Assembly (NCBI RefSeq): GCF_014649495.1
Contig: NZ_BMTD01000033.1
Coordinates: 1 to 63,160 of the forward strand
Reading direction: 5' to 3'
Source: Streptomyces filipinensis
Lineage (GTDB): Bacteria; Actinomycetota; Actinomycetes; Streptomycetales; Streptomycetaceae
Length of the DNA stretch: 63,160 bases
Position 1 is the stretch's first letter, and each line of letters opens with the position of its first letter. Position numbers and translations under genes: made by a program. This document shows positions 18,746 through 26,976 of the stretch, in pieces. The notes beneath the pieces were generated by a model. It was not told the origin of the DNA, made no database searches, and saw nothing but the letters and a program-made list of their open reading frames with translations.

Positions 18746-19929
18746 ACAACCCTCGGGAGTTCGCAACCCACCTCGTCGATCACTACCTGGGCGCGCGCCT
18801 CGATGCCGCCGGCAGTCCGGCCGGGCTTCGCGAGACCGTGATTGACCTCGTGATCGATGCCCTCCCCGATCGCGTCGAGACGCTGATGAGCACGCAGCTG
18901 GAATTGCTGACCAACGGACACCGCAGCCAGCTTCCCGACGCCTACCTCGCCGACCACGCCGCCGCCGAAGACGCCCTGCAGCACGCTGCCGCCGGCCTGC
19001 GTGCCGCGCTGGCTCAAGCGGGACAACTCGGCAACGCCCAAAGCTTCGAACGCGGCGCGGCCGCGCGGCTGCGCGACGACCCCCGGGCGGCCCTGCGTGC
19101 CGAACTCGCCCGCATCCCCCGCCCCCTGACTCGTCCCGAGTCGCTGGCGTGGTCGCTCGATCCAGCACCGTGGTTCAGCGACAGCCATCAAGCGGCCAAG
19201 CCCTGGCCGCCTCCCGGCTCTGCTTCGGTCGCGAGCCTGCGGTCTCTGCCGGGCGGCGCCATGGCCCTTGCCCGCGTGGACGACGGCCCCCACGTGGGCT
19301 GGGTGCAGATCGGCCTGATCGAGCGGCAGCGCACTCCTGCACGCCGGTACCCGGATCAGCCTGCCCGCCAACTGCAGATCGTCGTCGGCTTGGAGGCCCT
19401 CAACGAGGAACCGCCGCCCGGCACGCTGCCCGTCTCCCAGGCCCCCTGGCAGCTGTGGACCAGCCCGTGGCGGCGCCTGGGACTGGGCCTCACGACCGAG
19501 TCAGCATCCGAGCACATCAGCGCCACAAACCACGTCCTCACGGCCCTAACTGACGCCGGCAGCACGGGTCTGATCGATGTACCCCGCCCCCGCACCCTAA
19601 ACGGCCTCGGCCTGCCCCTCTATGTACTCGCGCCCGCCGCCAGCGTCGTGGCCACACTCGGCCTTGAACCCACAGAGGGCATCTGCGGGTTCAGCCTCAG
19701 CGACGCCGCTGGGGAAGCACTGGTCTGCCGCCAGTGGCACGGTCACTTGGTCCATGACGGAAACTATGAACCCCTCATGCCCGCAGTCGCAGGAGCGGAT
19801 CTGCTTCTCCGCCCCGACCTGTTCACCCGGCTGCACGACACGATCGGCGCCTCCCGCTGCCGAGCCGGTGTCAACGTTCACCACATGTCGGCAGACGAAG
19901 AAGACGGCGCCCTCGACGCCGAGGGCTGA
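18742..19929 (+). CDS. Unknown protein coupled to the STAND NTPase
   Basis: A 395-residue protein of unknown family. Its ATG overlaps the STAND gene stop (ATGA), so translation is coupled and the products probably work together. Residues 1-130 are helical (HLVDHYLGARLDAAGSPAGL, then an Ala/Glu-rich stretch). The remainder is mixed alpha/beta with several Trp residues and no obvious catalytic motif, signal peptide or membrane segment. It ends with an acidic tail (SADEEDGALDAEG). Most Avs systems are single genes, so a coupled second gene is notable. It could be an adaptor, an inhibitor or an extra sensor. Confidence 0.65.
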   Translation: MNNPREFATHLVDHYLGARLDAAGSPAGLRETVIDLVIDALPDRVETLMSTQLELLTNGHRSQLPDAYLADHAAAEDALQHAAAGLRAALAQAGQLGNAQSFERGAAARLRDDPRAALRAELARIPRPLTRPESLAWSLDPAPWFSDSHQAAKPWPPPGSASVASLRSLPGGAMALARVDDGPHVGWVQIGLIERQRTPARRYPDQPARQLQIVVGLEALNEEPPPGTLPVSQAPWQLWTSPWRRLGLGLTTESASEHISATNHVLTALTDAGSTGLIDVPRPRTLNGLGLPLYVLAPAASVVATLGLEPTEGICGFSLSDAAGEALVCRQWHGHLVHDGNYEPLMPAVAGADLLLRPDLFTRLHDTIGASRCRAGVNVHHMSADEEDGALDAEG

Positions 19930-19945
19930 GGGACGTCAACGACGC

Positions 19946-19971
19946 CCCGCAACCCACCCTCACGTTGCGGG
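19946..19971. terminator. Hairpin between convergent genes
   Basis: CCCGCAAC at 19946-19953 pairs with GTTGCGGG at 19964-19971, a perfect 8-bp stem with a 10-nt loop. It lies in the 59 bp between the convergent ends of the STAND operon and the helicase gene. A bidirectional terminator is the likely role, although no T-run follows. Confidence 0.5.
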
Positions 19972-19988
19972 TGCGTGCCGTGTGCTGC

Positions 19989-21353
19989 TCATCCGCGTCG
20001 GCGACCGGGTTGTGCCCGGGCGTCGATAGTGTGCTGGGCCAGGTGGGCGAGGACTGCATGGTTGGCCTCCCAGCCGTCGGCAACCTTGGAGGCGGCTCCA
20101 GGGTGTACGGGGTCGTTGGAGGGGTGGGCGTCGAGGAGTTCGGCGATGCCGGCGCGGGCCACGACGATGCAGGCGTGGCGGTGTCGTGAGGTGAGGACGC
20201 ACAGGCGACCGGCTTCCAGGTGGAAGGCGGAGGCGTCGCCGCGGCCGGAGAGGGGGTGCAGGACGATGGTGACGCGGAATTCGCAGCCTTGGAGCCGGTT
20301 GGCGGTGTCGACTGTGACGCCATGCAGTTGGGGGTACTGGCGGGCCACGAGAGCGCGGATGTGGTGGGCCTGGCTGCGGTGGGCGGTGCCGATGGCGATG
20401 TCGCCCGGCAGCAGGACGTGGCCTTCGGGGTTTTCCTCGCAGGTGGTGATGGCGCGCCGGGCCAGCAGCCGCTCGGCGATGCCGAGGACGGCCTGGAAGG
20501 CTTCGATGTCGAGCTGGCCGGTGATGCGGGCCGGTAGTTCGAACAGTGCCCATCCGGTTCGGGCGGCATGTTCGATGACCTCGTCGGTAGGGGTGCGCAT
20601 ACCGGTGATGGGGAACGTGAGGGTGCGGTCGGCTTCACGGCCTCCGGCGTGGAAGGGCATGAAAGGGTAGAAAGCGTCGCTGATCAGGGGGACGGCTGAG
20701 GACGGCAGGCGCCAGGACACGGGCAGGGAGTGGACGGGCAGGTCGCGGTTGTTGGCGAGCAGGACGGCGACCGCGCTGTGCATGGGGTCATGGGACAGAC
20801 CTTGGAAACGGTCGGTCTCGACCGCGGAGAAGGGGTCGAGTTGGCCGGGATCTCCGACGAAGAGTGCCCGGTCGAAGAGGCCAGCGGTCCACAAAAGCAT
20901 GTCGGAGCGCATCTGGTAGGCCTCGTCGATGATCGCCCATGGCCATCGGCGGTCGGTGACCGTGGCCCATTTCATGGCGGTTCCCACGATGACGTCGGCC
21001 GTCTTTTCGAGGGCTTCGATGCGGGTGCCGATACGGATGCCGGGATGTACCTGCAGGTCATCCGGGACGGTGTGTTCCGTTCCAGTGAGCCGGGCGATGC
21101 GCAAATGCGGGTGGTGCCGGGCGAATCGCCGCACGAGATGGTCGACCTGGCTGTTGGTCTGGGCGATGACGACGCAGGGGGCGCTGGATTGCGCAAGGGC
21201 GTCGGCAGCCTGGGCGACCAGGGTGGATTTGCCGGCGCCGGGCGGGGAGTCCACGACGAGTCCGCGGTGGGTGAGCATGGGCAGTTGCTCCAGGATGGCG
21301 CGGGCGGCCGTGTCCAACCGCTGCTGCGGCGATGGCTGATGGGGCGGTGTCAC
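19989..21353 (-). CDS. Superfamily 1 (UPF1/AAA_11-12-like) helicase
   Basis: A 454-residue helicase. Motif I is SPPGAGKST (36-44), motif II IIDEAYQM (about 141-148), motif III FVGDPGQLDP (about 165-174), motif V VDTANRLQGCEF (about 355-367) and motif VI LTSRHRHACIVV. The order and spacing match DNA2/UPF1-like SF1 helicases. The GTG start overlaps the stop of the preceding gene (GTGA), marking an operon with an unknown protein, a Cas4/RecB-like nuclease and a coiled-coil protein, opposite sbcDC. A helicase, a nuclease and SbcCD together suggest processing of DNA ends, either for repair of the linear replicon or for attack on foreign DNA. Confidence 0.75.
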   Translation of the reverse strand: MTPPHQPSPQQRLDTAARAILEQLPMLTHRGLVVDSPPGAGKSTLVAQAADALAQSSAPCVVIAQTNSQVDHLVRRFARHHPHLRIARLTGTEHTVPDDLQVHPGIRIGTRIEALEKTADVIVGTAMKWATVTDRRWPWAIIDEAYQMRSDMLLWTAGLFDRALFVGDPGQLDPFSAVETDRFQGLSHDPMHSAVAVLLANNRDLPVHSLPVSWRLPSSAVPLISDAFYPFMPFHAGGREADRTLTFPITGMRTPTDEVIEHAARTGWALFELPARITGQLDIEAFQAVLGIAERLLARRAITTCEENPEGHVLLPGDIAIGTAHRSQAHHIRALVARQYPQLHGVTVDTANRLQGCEFRVTIVLHPLSGRGDASAFHLEAGRLCVLTSRHRHACIVVARAGIAELLDAHPSNDPVHPGAASKVADGWEANHAVLAHLAQHTIDARAQPGRRRG

Positions 21354-22852
21354 TGTTCTTCCTCGCCCTCGCCCTCGTCGCTGTCGGCCGGATGGTCGGC
21401 AGGAGGCCCGCCGTGGGTCCAGGGGGTCTGGTCTCGTGCGGGGAATTCCGGCATCCGGTAGTGGTCTGGTGCGATGGTGAACACTAGGAAGGCGCCGGCT
21501 TCGGGCAGGACGGCGTGGTTGGGGCGGGTCACGGTGCCCATTCCGGCGGTGATCTCGAGTTCGACGAGGGTGTCGCCGTCGGCCGGAGTGACCTCGCAGA
21601 TCTTGTAGCGGGCGTTTGGGTGGGTGTGGCAGGCCAGGAGCTGGCCGGGTTCCATGGGCACGGGGTCCGGGGTGGACACGGTGAGCCGGGGCCGCCATTG
21701 TGCTCGTCCGGTGGGTCCGCGCAGAGTGTGTTCCGGGTCGATGGTGGTGACGGGGCCGCCGAAGGCTTCGCCGGTGGTGCGCAGTTCTGCCCGTACGAAG
21801 GGGTCGTCGGCGGCGCGTTCGGCGGCGAAGGCGGTGGCTGCGTGTTCCATGCGGGCCAGGCGGACGGCGGCGGCGACGGCGTGGTCGCGGGCGGGCCGCG
21901 GGCGTCCGTCCTGGGCCAGGTAGTTGCATTCGTCGGTGAATGCGGTGCGTTCCTGGTCCCAGCGGCGTGCGGTGCCCTTGGCTTCGGGAAGAGCTTGCAG
22001 GAGCGCGTAGGCCTGCCACATCAAATCCCAGGTGGGCTGCATGTAGGTGGCCAGCAGGCGGTCGAGTTCTTGCAGAGTGCGGGTCTGCTGCTGGCCCTGG
22101 GCCTGGCGCCGGGCGTGGGCGTAGGCGTCGAACAGGGGGACCAGGTGGTCGTTGTCGAAGGCGGCGTCGGTGGCTGGTCCCGCCGGGCGGTAGGTGGCCG
22201 GGTCTTCTGCTGTGTGTGCGGCGTCGCGTCCCGAGGCGGCGTGGCGGGGTGGGTCGATCCAGGCCAGCAGGGTGGCGAGGTCCTCGTCCTCTAGGGGGCT
22301 TTGGCCGCTGATCCAGTGCATGCCGAGGAAGCTGGTCATGGGGATGAGGGCGGCTGAGCCGGGGAGGTCGGCGCGGTCGGTGAGATAGGTGAGCCAGTGT
22401 CCCAGGCGCTGGACGGCTCGGGAGTCGGGATTCTGGTCGTCGACGCTGCGGAATCTCAGGTCGTCTCCGAGGTCTTTCAGGTGCTGCACGGTCTGGGGGT
22501 TGGGGACGAGGATCTGGGGGGCGTCGGTGTAGCGGCGGCGTGCTGGCTTGCTGGAGGTGGCGGGCAGGTGTTCGCTGTGCCGCTGGCAGGCGTCGATGTA
22601 TGCGGTGACGGCGTCTGCCAGGGTGCCGAGCATGGGGGCGGTGCTGCCTGAGGGCGGCGCGACCAGGAGCCGGGGGCGGTGCGGGTCGGTGCCCAGCATG
22701 ATGGCCAGCGGTCGTGCGGCGGGGCCGGTCTGCTTCAGCGCCAGCAGCATCAGCGGCTGGTCGCTGAGGTGGAGGTGGCGCAGTTGGCTGGCGCGTTGGG
22801 CGTTGCCGGTGTGGGCGGCGCGCATCCGCAGGAGTGAGGTCAGAAGGCTCAT
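21350..22852 (-). CDS. Unknown protein of a helicase-nuclease operon
   Basis: A 500-residue protein that I cannot assign. The N-terminal 250 residues are helical. The middle is Arg/Glu-rich (RRWDQERTAFTDECNYLAQD). The C-terminal 120 residues look like a beta domain (TVSTPDPVPMEPGQLLACHT, then YKICEV and VELEITAGMG), and the tail is acidic (ADSDEGEGEEEQ). No signal peptide or membrane helix is visible. Start and stop both overlap neighbouring genes (ATGA upstream, GTGA downstream), so it is tightly coupled to the nuclease and the SF1 helicase and probably belongs to the same complex. Confidence 0.65.
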   Translation of the reverse strand: MSLLTSLLRMRAAHTGNAQRASQLRHLHLSDQPLMLLALKQTGPAARPLAIMLGTDPHRPRLLVAPPSGSTAPMLGTLADAVTAYIDACQRHSEHLPATSSKPARRRYTDAPQILVPNPQTVQHLKDLGDDLRFRSVDDQNPDSRAVQRLGHWLTYLTDRADLPGSAALIPMTSFLGMHWISGQSPLEDEDLATLLAWIDPPRHAASGRDAAHTAEDPATYRPAGPATDAAFDNDHLVPLFDAYAHARRQAQGQQQTRTLQELDRLLATYMQPTWDLMWQAYALLQALPEAKGTARRWDQERTAFTDECNYLAQDGRPRPARDHAVAAAVRLARMEHAATAFAAERAADDPFVRAELRTTGEAFGGPVTTIDPEHTLRGPTGRAQWRPRLTVSTPDPVPMEPGQLLACHTHPNARYKICEVTPADGDTLVELEITAGMGTVTRPNHAVLPEAGAFLVFTIAPDHYRMPEFPARDQTPWTHGGPPADHPADSDEGEGEEEQ

Positions 22853-23994
22853 GCGGGGTCCGTCTGAAGGTCTGCGTGGATGCGCTGTGCGTGGCGCAGG
22901 GCCTGGGTGATGTCTTTCTGGCCCCGTGAGGGGTGCAGGTGCCCGTCGGTGAGGGCCAGGGCCGTGGCGATGGTGTCAATTCCCGCGAGGTCGTCGCGGA
23001 CTGCTGTGCCCAAGGCCGCGGTCCTGCCCTGGTTGTGGGCCTCGGTGCGGCAGTGGAAGGCCAGGTCGCAGTGGTGGCGGCAGCCGGGGGTGTAGTACGG
23101 CCGCACGGTGGCGAGTGCGGCAACGAGTTCACCGCGGGGCCGGGTCGGTCTCTGGTCGGGGCCAGGCGCCAGGTCGAAGGTGGTGTTGGGGGGAAGCTTG
23201 TCCAGCAGTTGGGGCAGGCGCCTCAGTCTGTCGAGGTGGCGGCTCAGGTACTTGATCTGCTTGTGGGCGCTGAAGGGCGTGGCGGTGGGGTGGCGGGTGA
23301 AGTTGCGCGGGTTGACCAGGATCACGGTGTCGGAGACGCGGTCCGGCGGGAGGCCGTCACCAGCGAGGAGTTCACGCAGGGCCAGGACGTAGGCTGCGGC
23401 CTGGGTCAGCGCTGCGTTGGCCTTGATGGGGTCGGGTTGTCCGTGGATGACGGGGAAGGATTTGATCTCCACGACGTGAAAGACGCCGTCGCGCTGGAAG
23501 GCGATGACGTCGGGCTCGAGGTAGACCTGGTGTCCGGCGACGGTCAGACACAGTACGGGGTGGTCGAGCAGGGTGCGAGGGTCGTCCGACCTGCGGTGTG
23601 CTGCGCTGAGGATGCGGGAGCGGGTGTGGGCGCGGCGTAGCTTCAGGGGGGACTTGTCGTCATCGCTGCCGACGCTGTTGACGTCCTCGTAGGACACCTC
23701 CGACAAGGTCAGGCCCAGGGCTTGGCGGAGCAGCGGCACCAGGGGGGCTCCGGCTTGGGCGGTGATCTGGCGTTCGAAGGCGATGCCGTAGTCGAGGGCG
23801 AGCTGGGATTTTCTCAGCGGCCGCGGGAGGCCCAGATGGGCGGCGAGGGCGTCTTTGTCGATGCCGGCCGCATCCAGCAGGGAGCGGCGGTCGCAGCTCG
23901 GATTGGCGGTCAACGCTGCCAGGGTGCGTGCATTGTGTGGGATGGGCGGCGCGGTTCCGCGTAATACGCCCAGTCGTGCGTCGAGCGAGCTCAC
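22849..23994 (-). CDS. Cas4/RecB-like PD-(D/E)XK nuclease with Cys cluster
   Basis: A 381-residue protein. YLEPDVIAFQ (Asp about 161) followed by HVVEIKSF (Glu-Ile-Lys, about 171-175) is the catalytic core of RecB/Cas4-type PD-(D/E)XK nucleases. Near the C-terminus, CRHHCDLAFHC (about 315-325) supplies three clustered cysteines, as in the iron-sulphur cluster of Cas4, AddB and DNA2-type nucleases. No Cas genes or CRISPR array lie nearby, so this is not CRISPR adaptation. It sits in an operon with an SF1 helicase; such pairs resect DNA ends. The ATG lies 50 bp behind the preceding coiled-coil gene. Confidence 0.7.
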   Translation of the reverse strand: MSSLDARLGVLRGTAPPIPHNARTLAALTANPSCDRRSLLDAAGIDKDALAAHLGLPRPLRKSQLALDYGIAFERQITAQAGAPLVPLLRQALGLTLSEVSYEDVNSVGSDDDKSPLKLRRAHTRSRILSAAHRRSDDPRTLLDHPVLCLTVAGHQVYLEPDVIAFQRDGVFHVVEIKSFPVIHGQPDPIKANAALTQAAAYVLALRELLAGDGLPPDRVSDTVILVNPRNFTRHPTATPFSAHKQIKYLSRHLDRLRRLPQLLDKLPPNTTFDLAPGPDQRPTRPRGELVAALATVRPYYTPGCRHHCDLAFHCRTEAHNQGRTAALGTAVRDDLAGIDTIATALALTDGHLHPSRGQKDITQALRHAQRIHADLQTDPA

Positions 23995-24044
23995 TGTTTT
24001 CCTTGGCGGGACAGGGCACAGCCGTGCTGGTTGCAGGGGCGGGT

Positions 24045-24884
24045 TTACGAAGTGCGGCGCAGGCGGGCGGTGTCGCGCAGGATATTGCCGAAGATCTGCT
24101 CCACGTCGCCGAGTTGCTCGCGTGCGCGCTGGGCCGCTTCGGCGCGGGTGTCGGCGTCGTCGTCGGCGTGAATCTCCAGTTCCGCTGCGGCGGCCCGGCG
24201 CAGCGCATCCAGGTCGAGCGGGCCCCGGGGGGTGTCGCCGTGGATGTTGCGGCTGTAGTGCAGCAGAAGCTGCTGGACGGGCTGCGGCACCCCGGTTTCG
24301 CCGGCGAGGTGTTCGGCGGCGTCCGCGAGCCGCAGGGCCGCGGTGAGGAAGTGGACTCGCTGGGTGAGCGGCCCCACCAGGCGCTGCTCCAGCGGCCAGG
24401 TGCTCAGGGCGAGCAACCCGCGGGCCGGTGAGAGCAGATCGGAGGTCAGCGCGGGGCAGATGTAATAGGCGCGGCCGTAAGGCGCGGAGCGGAAGGAGCG
24501 TTCTTCGTCGCGGCGCAGGGTGGTCAGGCGTGCCGTGTTCAGCGGGCTGGAGAAGAACGCTTGGTGGACCTGGCTGAGCAGTTTCGGCGAGGCGGGGACG
24601 GTGAGGAGGGCCAGCGCCTGGTGGACCTGGTCGCGTACGGGCACGCCCTGGTTGGACTCGGTGACCGTCTGCGTGGGCTCCGGCCGGGCCTCTGGCTGGA
24701 CCTCCGGCTGGGCCGTGTCCGGGACCTCACTGAGCCCGCACAGAACGTTCCACGCGTGCCGTGTGCGGGTCAACTCCTCGCCCAGAACCTTCACTTGGGC
24801 GTTGTCGTGTTGCGTGAGCGCCTGCCGGAGCGCCTCTTGCAGCTGCTGCATGCGCTTCTCGAGAGCGACCAGATGCTCATCCAT
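24045..24884 (-). CDS. Coiled-coil protein leading the helicase-nuclease operon
   Basis: A 279-residue protein. Residues 1-50 form a heptad-like coiled coil (LEKRMQQLQEALRQALTQHD). A Pro/Glu/Thr-rich linker (about 57-80) follows, then a helical domain (about 84-279) of unknown family with PYGRAYYICPALTSDLLSPA. It is the first gene of the minus-strand operon and divides divergently from sbcD. A shortened, diverged copy of its first third lies immediately upstream (24920-25192). The coiled coil suggests oligomerisation or docking on the SbcC coiled coil; that is a guess from sequence character and neighbourhood. Confidence 0.6.
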   Translation of the reverse strand: MDEHLVALEKRMQQLQEALRQALTQHDNAQVKVLGEELTRTRHAWNVLCGLSEVPDTAQPEVQPEARPEPTQTVTESNQGVPVRDQVHQALALLTVPASPKLLSQVHQAFFSSPLNTARLTTLRRDEERSFRSAPYGRAYYICPALTSDLLSPARGLLALSTWPLEQRLVGPLTQRVHFLTAALRLADAAEHLAGETGVPQPVQQLLLHYSRNIHGDTPRGPLDLDALRRAAAAELEIHADDDADTRAEAAQRAREQLGDVEQIFGNILRDTARLRRTS

Positions 24885-24901
24885 GCCCGCATGCTAGCAG
24901 T

Positions 24902-25250
24902 CACTCGGGACTCCCAGTTTTACTCCAGGCAATCGCGAAGACCGACACCTGGTGGATCTGGTCGCCTATTGGGTTCGCCCGGGTAGGGCTCGGCGACCAT
25001 CAACGCGGGCGTCAGCTGGGCCGCGTCCGGGACATCACCGAGCCCGCACAGAACCTTCCAGGCACATCGAGTGCGTGTCAAATCCGCATCCAGGTGGCGC
25101 ACTTGGAAAGTATCGTGTTGCGCGAGCGCCTGCCGGAGCGCCTCCTGCAGCTGCTGCATGCGCTTCTCGAGAGCGATCAGGCACTCGTCCATACCGGACG
25201 CCGACGACTACTCGGGAAGTCCAGTTTTACTCCAGGGATTTTGATGTACA
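24902..25250. promoter_or_regulatory. Duplicated upstream element (ACTCGGGA...CCAGTTTTACTCCAGG)
   Basis: The block actcggga followed by ccagttttactccagg occurs at about 24903-24928, before the full coiled-coil gene, and again at about 25210-25236, before its truncated copy and sbcD. The spacing (307 bp) equals that of the duplicated gene starts. It is probably the promoter/operator of the minus-strand genes, copied together with the 5' end. The second copy also lies in the sbcD upstream region. Confidence 0.45.
24920..25192 (-). pseudogene. Truncated tandem copy of the coiled-coil gene
   Basis: The 90-codon frame begins MDECLIALEKRMQQLQEALR, nearly identical to the start of the neighbouring gene (MDEHLVALEKRMQQLQEALR), and stays similar to about residue 56 (TRTRCAWKVLCGLGDVPDAA). 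Beyond a small deletion the homology continues in another frame: 24990-24940 reads GDQIHQV, matching RDQVHQA in the full gene. It is a frameshifted 5' fragment produced by a roughly 307-bp tandem duplication. It could still yield a short coiled-coil peptide. Confidence 0.6.
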
Positions 25251-25316
25251 GTCCCGGGCTCATAAGGCACCACCGGTGCCCTCCTACGCCTCGCTTCCAG
25301 AAGGGCGCATGAAGGC

Positions 25317-26561
25317 ATGAGCAGACTGCTCCACACCTCCGACTGGCATTTAGGCCACATCCTGCACGGGCATCCACGCGACGAGGACTTCGACGGCGTC
25401 TTGGCCGAGATCGTGGCCATCGCCCAGGAGAGCAAACCGGACCTGATCGTCCACAGCGGCGATCTGTTCCACTCCTCCCGTCCCACCATCCGGGACATGT
25501 TCCGCGCCATGCGCACCCTGCGCGAACTTGCCGCCATCGCCCCCACCGTGGTCGTGGCCGGCAACCACGACTCCCCCGACTACTTCGAGTTCTTCCACTC
25601 CATGAACGGTCCCTCCTACGGCCGGGGCCTGTTCTTCGTCGACCGGCTCCGCCCGGCACACGACGGGGGCGTGATGACCTTCGAGGCCTGCGGCGGTGAG
25701 CAGCGCATCCGGCTGGCTGTCCTGCCCTTCGTGCACCCGAACCGGTTCTGGCGGCGCGATTCCACCACCGGCACGTCGTATGCCGACTACACCGCGGCGA
25801 TGCGCGGCCTGCAGGGGGAACTGACGGAGGCCTTGCACGAGGAGTACGACCCCGACCGGGATATCCTGCTGTTCTCGGCCCATGTGTTCATCACAGGCGC
25901 CAGGACCTCCCCGAGCGAACGGGCCGTGGACGAGGCCTTCGAGACCCCTCCCGAAGATCTTCCGGTGGTGTCGTACGCCGCTCTCGGACACATCCACCGC
26001 CCGCAGGCCATCGAGGGCCTGAAGTTCGCCGCCCGCTACGCGGGCAGCCCGCTTGCCATGGACTTCGGTGAAGCCGACGAGACCAAGAGCGTCGTGATCG
26101 TCGACGCCGACCCGGGGCGGCCGGTGCGGGTGCTGCCGCGCCGGCTCTCCAGCGGCCGGCGGCTGACCCACTTCACCGGAACCCTCGAGGAGCTGAAGGC
26201 CGCCGCCGACCAGTACGACGGGACCTTCCTCAAACCGGTGATCACCGGAGAGGAGCCCGACGGGCTCCTCAGCCAGAAGATCGCCGAGATCGTCCCGAAC
26301 GCGATCCTCATCAACGCGGCCCCGGCGCGGGAAGCGGCCGCTGGCGCCGTCTTGGACGGTGACCTGGGCGACGAGCCGGAACTCCCCGACGCATTCCGGG
26401 CCTACCTAGCACGTGAGGGAGTGGACGCAGATGCCGCGGAGTCGACCGTCACGGCATTCCTCCACCTGCTCAACGAACTCGACGACGAGACGCTGACCCC
26501 GGTCCCGGCCGAGGAACAGCTGCGCGCCGCGCTGGAAAACCCCTGGAAGGAGGCATCATGA
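25317..26561 (+). CDS. sbcD: SbcD/Mre11-like exonuclease subunit
   Basis: A 414-residue calcineurin-fold phosphoesterase. Metal-binding motifs are TSDWHLGH (7-14), HSGDLFH (46-52), AGNHDSP (81-87), FSAHVF (about 197) and LGHIHRPQ (about 222-229), the usual SbcD set and length. With SbcC it forms the ATP-dependent nuclease that opens hairpins and trims blocked DNA ends. A three-codon reading frame (ATG AAG GCA TGA, 25308-25319) overlaps the start and may couple initiation. The stop overlaps the start of a truncated sbcC copy. Extra SbcCD on a linear replicon with hairpin-forming ends could serve end processing or defence. Confidence 0.85.
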   Translation: MSRLLHTSDWHLGHILHGHPRDEDFDGVLAEIVAIAQESKPDLIVHSGDLFHSSRPTIRDMFRAMRTLRELAAIAPTVVVAGNHDSPDYFEFFHSMNGPSYGRGLFFVDRLRPAHDGGVMTFEACGGEQRIRLAVLPFVHPNRFWRRDSTTGTSYADYTAAMRGLQGELTEALHEEYDPDRDILLFSAHVFITGARTSPSERAVDEAFETPPEDLPVVSYAALGHIHRPQAIEGLKFAARYAGSPLAMDFGEADETKSVVIVDADPGRPVRVLPRRLSSGRRLTHFTGTLEELKAAADQYDGTFLKPVITGEEPDGLLSQKIAEIVPNAILINAAPAREAAAGAVLDGDLGDEPELPDAFRAYLAREGVDADAAESTVTAFLHLLNELDDETLTPVPAEEQLRAALENPWKEAS

Positions 26562-26976
26562 GGCCCTTGCAGCTCACCCTCACAGAGGTGCGCAGTTACC
26601 CCGGCGCCTGCACCATCGACGTCACCGGCAAGCATCTGCCTGGCAGCGCCGGCGATACCGGCGCGGGCAAGTCCGCCGTCCTCGAGGCGATCATCTTCGC
26701 CCTGTACGGGACGTGCCCGTGGCCGAAGGACAGCAGAGGTTTTGAGGAACTGCCGCGCACCGCGCTGGAAGACACCGGGATGGAGGCATCGTGAAGCCCT
26801 TGCGGCTCACCCTCACGGGAGTGCGCAGCTACGCCGGCACCTGCAGCATCGACTTCACCGGCAAGCGCCTGCTCGCCATCCTGGGCAACACCGGCGTGGG
26901 CAAGTCCACCATCCTCGAGGCGATCATCTTCGCCCTGTACGGGACGTGTTCGTGGTCCAAGGACCCCAAGGCCGCC
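26511..26976. repeat. 233-bp tandem duplication across the sbcD/sbcC junction
   Basis: The segment starting at about 26511 (last codons of sbcD plus the 5' end of an sbcC frame) recurs at about 26744. The starts MRPLQLTLTEVRSYPG and MKPLRLTLTGVRSYAG are 233 bp apart. The two sbcD tails are LENPWKEAS and LEDTGMEAS. The copies differ at many positions, so the event is not recent. The duplication leaves sbcD complete, creates a short fused frame and leaves sbcC complete. Confidence 0.8.
26558..26794 (+). pseudogene. Truncated sbcC 5' copy fused to an sbcD tail
   Basis: A 78-codon frame. The first 58 residues match the SbcC N-terminus, including a P-loop (GDTGAGKS, 32-39) and LEAIIFALYGTCPWPKD. 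The last 17 (LPRTALEDTGMEAS) match the SbcD C-terminus. It begins inside the sbcD stop (ATGA) and ends inside the sbcC start (GTGA). Since it lacks the second half of the ATPase it should be inactive, but it keeps translation running from sbcD to sbcC and may act mainly as a coupling relay. Its Walker A motif remains intact. Confidence 0.65.

Noticed and set aside
19989..23132. A single 1047-codon minus-strand frame
   Set aside because: Only the part from 21353 down is protein-like (SF1 helicase). The upstream part is Arg/Pro-rich and antiphase to the well-formed 500-residue and nuclease genes, so it is a GC-driven shadow.
22849..23994. Cas4-like gene as a sign of a CRISPR-Cas locus
   Set aside because: No direct-repeat/spacer array and no other cas gene is visible anywhere in the window; RecB/Cas4-like nucleases are widespread outside CRISPR.
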